NCBI GenBank assembly: GCA_001821475.1
Contig: MHMF01000031.1
Span: forward strand, 1-9,603
DNA length: 9,603 bases
Reading direction: 5' to 3'
DNA from: Candidatus Nealsonbacteria bacterium RIFCSPLOWO2_01_FULL_38_120
GTDB lineage: Bacteria > Patescibacteriota > Minisyncoccia > Minisyncoccales > GWA2-38-27
In this document: positions 5,844-9,603 of the stretch, piece by piece
Layout: each line of letters begins with the position of its first letter
Numbering within the stretch: the stretch's first letter is position 1
The notes under the pieces: generated by a model
Told to the model about the DNA's origin: nothing
Seen by the model: only the letters and a program-made list of their open reading frames with translations
Database searches by the model: none
Made by a program: the position numbers and the translations under genes

Positions 5844-6998
5844 TTGTTAAAATTTTTAGCGGATAGATTTACGGCTATTAAAACCAAGATAATATCTTGG
5901 CAATTAAAGTCTGGCGATAAAAAAGAGCAGAGCTATGGTAAAAAATTTATTTTTAAGCCTGCCCGCCGAAGTTTTAGTATAGGCGAGTCCCCTATTTTCT
6001 ATGCGGGGGCTTTTTTAATATTCGCTGTGATCGTCGGGCTTTTCAGCAGCGGTTCTGCTGGAAAATTATCAGCCGAAAATTTGACGGCCGATTTGGGATC
6101 AAAATATATTTCGCAGGATTTATTCGCCGAATCAGTTAAAAATTTTATCAGGGAATCGCCTGAAATGGTTTTAGTCCAATCAAATAGCGCGGTAGCAATA
6201 ACCCCTCCTATGACAGTGAATGCTCAAATTTTGGGCGACTTGCTGGGCAACTCGGAAGTAAACGGGCAGGAGCGCAAAGAGGCGATTGAGTATATTGTGG
6301 GGGAGGGGGATACTTTTTCTTCCATAGCGGAAAAGTTCAGTATTTCCGTAGACACTATTTTGTGGGCGAATAATTTAACCAAAGGGTCTATCGTAAAACA
6401 AGACCAGCGCCTGATTATTCTTCCTGTTTCCGGGGCGCTGTATATGGTTCAAAAAGGCGATACATTGAGCGATATTGCTGAAACATATAAAGGAAAGACA
6501 GAGGAAATAGTTGCTTTTAATGGTATGTCTAATGAGGGCGATATTTTTATCGGGGACTTGCTAATTATACCAAATGGAAAAATGCCCGCAAAAGCGGTTC
6601 AGCCGGTTTTAGCTCCTTTGGCCGATTCGTATTTTATGGTTCCTTGCGAGGGTAAAATAACCCAAACCCTCCATACATATAACGCTGTTGACATAGGCAA
6701 TAGTTGCGGCAAGCCGATAATAGCTACTGCCGGAGGAATAATTCAAAGAACAGGGCTTATAGCAATTGGCGGGAAAAGAATTACAATTTTGCACCCAAAC
6801 GGAGTGGTTACTTATTATGGGCATTTATCCTCTATATTGGTTCAGCCGGGCCAAACAGTAAGCGCCGGAGATATTATCGGTTATATTGGAAAAACAGGAA
6901 ATGCCACTGGTTGTCATTTGCATTTTGAAGTAAGAGGCGCGAAAAATTTTTTAAGCAAATACCCGCTCGGGGCTTATCTGACATGGCAAAACAAATAG
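5844..6998 (+). CDS. Membrane-anchored LysM-LysM-M23 cell-wall peptidase
   Basis: The 384-residue protein probably binds and trims, or regulates cleavage of, peptidoglycan outside the membrane. A basic cytoplasmic stretch (1-48) leads to one hydrophobic segment (about 51-67, YAGAFLIFAVIVGLF), then a Ser/Gly-rich exit and a spacer to about 147. Two LysM glycan-binding repeats follow (about 149-193, YIVGEGDTFSSIAEKF; and 199-243, YMVQKGDTLSDIAETY). The M23 (lysostaphin/LytM-like) domain fills about 264-375, with D283 in NAVDIG, H327 in YYGHL and HLHFE at 358-362. The first zinc His is unusual: H277 lies six residues before D283, not four. The start is uncertain: TTG at 5844 is the only standard codon before the membrane segment, and an ATT at 5820 is in frame. 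The possible leader contains element C. Family assignment is secure; catalytic activity is likely but not certain. Confidence 0.9.
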   Translation: MLKFLADRFTAIKTKIISWQLKSGDKKEQSYGKKFIFKPARRSFSIGESPIFYAGAFLIFAVIVGLFSSGSAGKLSAENLTADLGSKYISQDLFAESVKNFIRESPEMVLVQSNSAVAITPPMTVNAQILGDLLGNSEVNGQERKEAIEYIVGEGDTFSSIAEKFSISVDTILWANNLTKGSIVKQDQRLIILPVSGALYMVQKGDTLSDIAETYKGKTEEIVAFNGMSNEGDIFIGDLLIIPNGKMPAKAVQPVLAPLADSYFMVPCEGKITQTLHTYNAVDIGNSCGKPIIATAGGIIQRTGLIAIGGKRITILHPNGVVTYYGHLSSILVQPGQTVSAGDIIGYIGKTGNATGCHLHFEVRGAKNFLSKYPLGAYLTWQNK

Positions 6999-7004
6999 CT
7001 TGCT

Positions 7005-7187
7005 TACTTTGAATTGCGAAATGCTTTCTTGGTCCTTTTTCCAAACTTCAAAGTGAAAATTTGCTACAATTATGAGACGTATGCTTTGCATACGTCTCAT
7101 AATTATATTTAATATAATTCCTCGCTCGGTCGGAGTAAGCGAAAATGTGTTTTCGTTTACCACTCTGTTCTTTCGTAATCCAAAGTA
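7005..7187. repeat. Palindromic intergenic element D (long form)
   Basis: It starts 6 bases after the stop of the LysM/M23 gene. The left end TACTTTGAATTGCGAAATGC (7005-7024) and right end CTTTCGTAATCCAAAGTA (7170-7187) are inverted copies, both flanked by TA. AATTATGAGACGTATGC (7068-7084) and its exact complement (7088-7104) make a 17-bp perfect stem on a TTT loop. Bases 7005-7084 match the reverse complement of element C's right half at most positions. The right arm (7105-7165) is unrelated to C and holds a small GCGAAAA/TTTTCGT hairpin, so this copy is a mosaic. Confidence 0.8.
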
Positions 7188-7192
7188 AATAG

Positions 7193-7218
7193 TTTGTTTT
7201 AAGTTAGCTTAAAACAAA
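7193..7218. repeat. 11-bp perfect hairpin between convergent genes
   Basis: TTTGTTTTAAG (7193-7203) and CTTAAAACAAA (7208-7218) pair fully around TTAG. It is AT-rich with no clean U-run after it on the plus strand; leftward it is followed by CTATTT. It stands just after element D and before the main terminator and may back up termination. Confidence 0.5.
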
Positions 7219-7230
7219 AGAAATTTAAAT

Positions 7231-7282
7231 ACAAAAGCGGCGTAATTTTTACACGATCGTGTAAAAATTACGCCGCTTTTGT
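7231..7282. terminator. Bidirectional terminator, perfect 52-base palindrome
   Basis: From ACAAAAGCGGCG (7231) to CGCCGCTTTTGT (7282) the sequence is a perfect palindrome centred on GATC (7255-7258). The outer AAAAGCGGCG/CGCCGCTTTT arms give a GC stem with a U-run on either strand, so it can end both the LysM/M23 transcript (rightward) and the comM transcript (leftward; the comM stop is 17 bases away). Confidence 0.85.
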
Positions 7283-7298
7283 TCGTAAATTTGAAGTT

Positions 7299-8846
7299 TT
7301 AATCCTCATGCGCGCGGTACATAAGCGCTTCAGACAGATTGTCGTAGCTGATATTTTCCGAATTCTCCAAGTCGGCTATTGTTCTGGCGATTTTCAAAAC
7401 CCTGTGATAACCCCGTGCGGAAAGTTTGCCGGAGTCAACGAATTGCTTCAAAACGCTCTGCGCCCTTGAATCTATTTGACAATATTTTTTTATCTGGGGA
7501 ATCTGCATTTCAGAATTGATTAAAATTTTGTCTTGCCTTAATCTTTCGGTTTGAATTTTTCTCGTCTTTACAACCCTTTTTTTTATCTTTTCGCTTGTAT
7601 TTTCTTCATCTATAGAGGTAAGTTTTTCAAATGTTAAATTCGGCACATCAATAAAAATATCAATTCTATCAATAAGCGGGCCGGATAATTTTCTTCTATA
7701 CATAGAAATTTGCGAACCTATGCAACGGCAATGTCTTTCCGGGTTTTTGTAATACCCGCAAGGGCAGGGATTTGCCGCAGCCGCTAAAATAAATCGGCAG
7801 GGAAAAGTAAAATGGCTTCCGGAGCGCAAAATAGAAATTTTTCCGTCCTCCAACGGCTGGCGGAGCGATTCCAAAACATCGCGGTGAAATTCAGGAAATT
7901 CATCTAAAAATAAAACTCCGCGGTGGGAGAGCGTTATCTCGCCTGGCTTTGGGGGATTTCCTCCGCCGATAAGCGCCACTTCAGAAGTCGTATGATGAGG
8001 CGAGCGGAAAGGACGGATTTTTATCAAAGGATTTTTTTCCGGCAACAATCCGGCAATGCTGTAAATTTTCGTTACTTCCAGGGATTCATTAAAGGAAAGT
8101 TCGGGTAAAATAGACGGCAAACTATTCGCCAGCAAGCTTTTGCCCGATCCGGGCGGGCCTTGCATTAAAATATTATGTCCTCCGGCCGCGGCTATCTCTA
8201 ACGCTCTTTTGGCGCTTTCCTGTCCTTTTATCCAACCGAGGTCCGCTCCATAACTTGGCTTTTCCGTGAAGATTTCAGGGCTGGCGGAAAACGGAGCGAT
8301 AATAATTTTTCCTTCCAGATAATTTACAGCTTCTTTGAGAGAATTAATGGCTATTATTTTGAAACTATTTTCCTTGTCCGCGTTTTCCGCCAAAACTAAA
8401 CTGGCTTCGGCCGCGTTTGCTTTAGGCAGGATTATTTCTTCCATATCCTGCTCTATGGCGGCAAGCGCTAAAGGCAGAACTCCTTTTATGGGCCTTAACA
8501 CTCCGTCCAATGATAACTCCCCTATTATTACTTTTTTCTGGGGATTGAATTTTATTTGACCGGAAGCGGAAAGATATCCGATGGCTATGGGTAAATCATA
8601 GAGCGCTCCTTCTTTTTTTAGGTCTGCCGGAGCTAGATTAACTAAAATTCTTTCTGGCTGTTGGAAAGGCGATTGAAATCGCGAGCTTTTTATAGCGGAG
8701 CCGACTCTTTCTTTTGATTCTTCAACTGATTTGTCCGGCAGTCCAACAATATTAAAACATCGGAGCCCGTAATGGACATCTGTCTCAACTTCAATTATCT
8801 GTCCGCTAAGCCCCACTGGCGCGGCTGAAAAAACTTTCGAAGGCAT
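7299..8846 (-). CDS. comM: ComM/YifB, Mg-chelatase-like AAA+ ATPase
   Basis: The 515-residue protein is a full-length ComM. In other bacteria this hexameric helicase drives branch migration when transformed DNA is integrated. The N-terminal ChlI-like domain is about 1-185 (GLPDKSVEESKERV at 35-48, NLAPADLKKEG at 70-80). The AAA+ domain follows: Walker A GPPGSGKS (230-237), RSPHHTTSEVALIGGG (281-296), Walker B VLFLDEFPEF (311-320), a Cys-rich CPCGYYKNPERHCRC (361-375) as in the Mg-chelatase-like C-terminal family, and DRIDIF (393-398). The C-terminal helical domain ends the protein. It follows the restriction nuclease gene after 6 bases and probably shares its transcript, although TTTTATATG at its start might be a weak promoter. 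A perfect palindromic terminator closes the operon. It implies competence for natural transformation, though no other com gene is in the window. Confidence 0.95.
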   Translation of the reverse strand: MPSKVFSAAPVGLSGQIIEVETDVHYGLRCFNIVGLPDKSVEESKERVGSAIKSSRFQSPFQQPERILVNLAPADLKKEGALYDLPIAIGYLSASGQIKFNPQKKVIIGELSLDGVLRPIKGVLPLALAAIEQDMEEIILPKANAAEASLVLAENADKENSFKIIAINSLKEAVNYLEGKIIIAPFSASPEIFTEKPSYGADLGWIKGQESAKRALEIAAAGGHNILMQGPPGSGKSLLANSLPSILPELSFNESLEVTKIYSIAGLLPEKNPLIKIRPFRSPHHTTSEVALIGGGNPPKPGEITLSHRGVLFLDEFPEFHRDVLESLRQPLEDGKISILRSGSHFTFPCRFILAAAANPCPCGYYKNPERHCRCIGSQISMYRRKLSGPLIDRIDIFIDVPNLTFEKLTSIDEENTSEKIKKRVVKTRKIQTERLRQDKILINSEMQIPQIKKYCQIDSRAQSVLKQFVDSGKLSARGYHRVLKIARTIADLENSENISYDNLSEALMYRAHED

Positions 8847-8852
8847 ATAAAA

Positions 8853-9560
8853 TCAAAATTTTAAATTTTTCAATCTTTTTATTTCTGTTTCAATTTCTTT
8901 CAAAATTTCCTTGTTGCCTATTTCTCCGCCTAAACTAAAAACGATAAATACCTTTCCTTTGTATTTTTTCTCAAAATCAATAAAATTATTTTTCATTCTT
9001 TCCGATACAGAATAATTTCCGAAATTTGCTTTTGCTGTGATTGGTTTTATTTGTATTCCAAAAGCGAAACTATCTATAAAACCCAAATAATCTATATCTC
9101 CAGCATGATCAAGATCATTTTCGCTTTCGACAAATTTTACTTTTGGAAAAAGTTTTACCAAACCATCATTTACAACTGACTTTTCTCTAATAAAACCGTC
9201 GTAAGCGCGATTTATTGTTAAGTTATAAATATAATCTTTGCAATCCTTTAAAGATAGTTCCCTGAATGCACTTTGCCATTCAGGGATTACAACTTCAGTA
9301 ATTTTTTCATACAAACGTTCTCCTATTTCATTCAAAATTTCCGGGGTTATTTTAACGGGACTTTTATTTTCGGTAAATGCTTTTTCAAAATGCCATTTTT
9401 CCCACTCATCTATTGTTTTTGGCTGACATTCTCTAATTAGGGCCATTACTGGCCCCACTTTATTGGGTCGAGATAGCTGATAAGTTTGGCAAGCATAATT
9501 TAAAACTTTTTCCTTTTTGCCAAAGTCCGCTGAAAACTTTTTTGATATTTTAGCTGTCAT
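8853..9560 (-). CDS. MjaI-family type II restriction endonuclease
   Basis: The 235-residue protein resembles the MjaI restriction endonuclease family, whose prototype from Methanocaldococcus jannaschii cuts CTAG. Landmarks are the N-terminal LNYACQTYQLSRPNKVGPVM (20-39), ECQPKTIDEWEKWHFE (44-59) and a PD-(D/E)XK-like core, DHAGDIDYLG (151-160) followed by FAFGIQIKP (165-173). D157 and the Q170-x-K172 pair are the likely catalytic residues, with Gln in place of the usual Glu/Asp. Apart from a hydrophobic strand near 204-209 there is no membrane segment, as expected for a soluble nuclease. The ATG is 8 bases after a perfect TATAAT. comM follows after 6 bases. No methyltransferase is present; it may lie beyond position 9603. 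The family call is from remembered motifs, and specificity is inferred from the prototype. Confidence 0.82.
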   Translation of the reverse strand: MTAKISKKFSADFGKKEKVLNYACQTYQLSRPNKVGPVMALIRECQPKTIDEWEKWHFEKAFTENKSPVKITPEILNEIGERLYEKITEVVIPEWQSAFRELSLKDCKDYIYNLTINRAYDGFIREKSVVNDGLVKLFPKVKFVESENDLDHAGDIDYLGFIDSFAFGIQIKPITAKANFGNYSVSERMKNNFIDFEKKYKGKVFIVFSLGGEIGNKEILKEIETEIKRLKNLKF

Positions 9561-9568
9561 GATAAGCT

Positions 9569-9574
9569 ATTATA
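9569..9574 (-). promoter_or_regulatory. -10 box of the nuclease-comM operon
   Basis: Read leftward, a perfect TATAAT ends 8 bases before the nuclease ATG, so the message should start at or very near the start codon. No strong -35 is seen in the bases left before the window edge (a TTTAAC lies 15 bases away). Nothing else is recognisable in 9575-9603. Confidence 0.5.
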
Positions 9575-9603
9575 ATTAGTTAATAGGTCGTTAAATTTTT
9601 CTT

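Noticed and set aside
6951..7163. 70-codon minus-strand ORF across element D
   Set aside because: It overlaps the LysM/M23 3' end and the repeat, with no independent coding evidence.
1..7187. Elements A-D as a CRISPR array or integron attC sites
   Set aside because: Copies are far apart, differ in length and lack regular spacers; they also lack the GTT/AAC core boxes expected of attC.
7005..7187. Target-site duplication longer than TA around element D
   Set aside because: AAATAG occurs on both sides but at different distances from the ends, so only the TA dinucleotide is consistently placed.
1..9603. tRNA, rRNA or other known RNA genes
   Set aside because: No cloverleaf, GTTCRANNC T-arm or rRNA-like stretch was seen in the intergenic regions on either strand.

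Overview
The window looks like chromosomal DNA from a small-genome, AT-rich bacterium. My best guess is the Candidate Phyla Radiation (Patescibacteria), Parcubacteria-like. The reasons are an aspartyl-tRNA synthetase of only 467 residues that lacks the usual bacterial insertion domain, a DUF6922-like/AbiEii-like pair, a single-anchor LysM+M23 cell-wall enzyme, comM, scarce Shine-Dalgarno sites and several promoters lying almost on top of start codons. TGA ends four of the eight genes (AbiEii-like, rsmA, the restriction nuclease and comM), so this is not a TGA=Gly lineage such as Gracilibacteria or SR1. The placement is inference; there is no rRNA or marker tree here.

Layout, left to right. 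1-295 has no gene: part of a palindromic repeat (element A), a hairpin terminator best oriented leftward, and a promoter with a structured-looking leader. 296-2029 (+) is a long-chain acyl-CoA synthetase. 2071-2951 (+) is an overlapping toxin-antitoxin-like pair with its own near-consensus promoter. 2984-4387 (+) is a GAD-less aspS. Element B follows, then rsmA on the minus strand (4572-5489), carrying an in-frame 21-bp tandem repeat. 5490-5843 has no gene: divergent promoters, element C and a weak terminator. 5844-6998 (+) is a membrane-anchored LysM-LysM-M23 protein. 6999-7298 has no gene: element D and two hairpins, one a perfect 52-bp palindrome serving as a convergent terminator. 7299-9560 (-) is a two-gene operon: an MjaI-family restriction endonuclease followed six bases later by comM.

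The genes do not form one pathway. They cover lipid activation, translation (aspS, rsmA), wall remodelling, a mobile-type toxin-antitoxin pair, and DNA restriction next to a recombination ATPase used in natural transformation.

The points most worth a second look are: (1) a family of four nested palindromic elements of about 105-185 bp with shared ends (CTTTGAATTGCGAAATG), two of which begin within 8 nt of a stop codon; (2) a promoter-element C-terminator arrangement that may encode a structured RNA or leader; (3) a single CTAG in 9.6 kb, against about 18 GATC, in the same window as a nuclease of the family whose prototype cuts CTAG; (4) the AspRS lacking its GAD domain; (5) tandem repeats inside rsmA; and (6) -10 boxes 6-8 nt before start codons, implying leaderless mRNAs.
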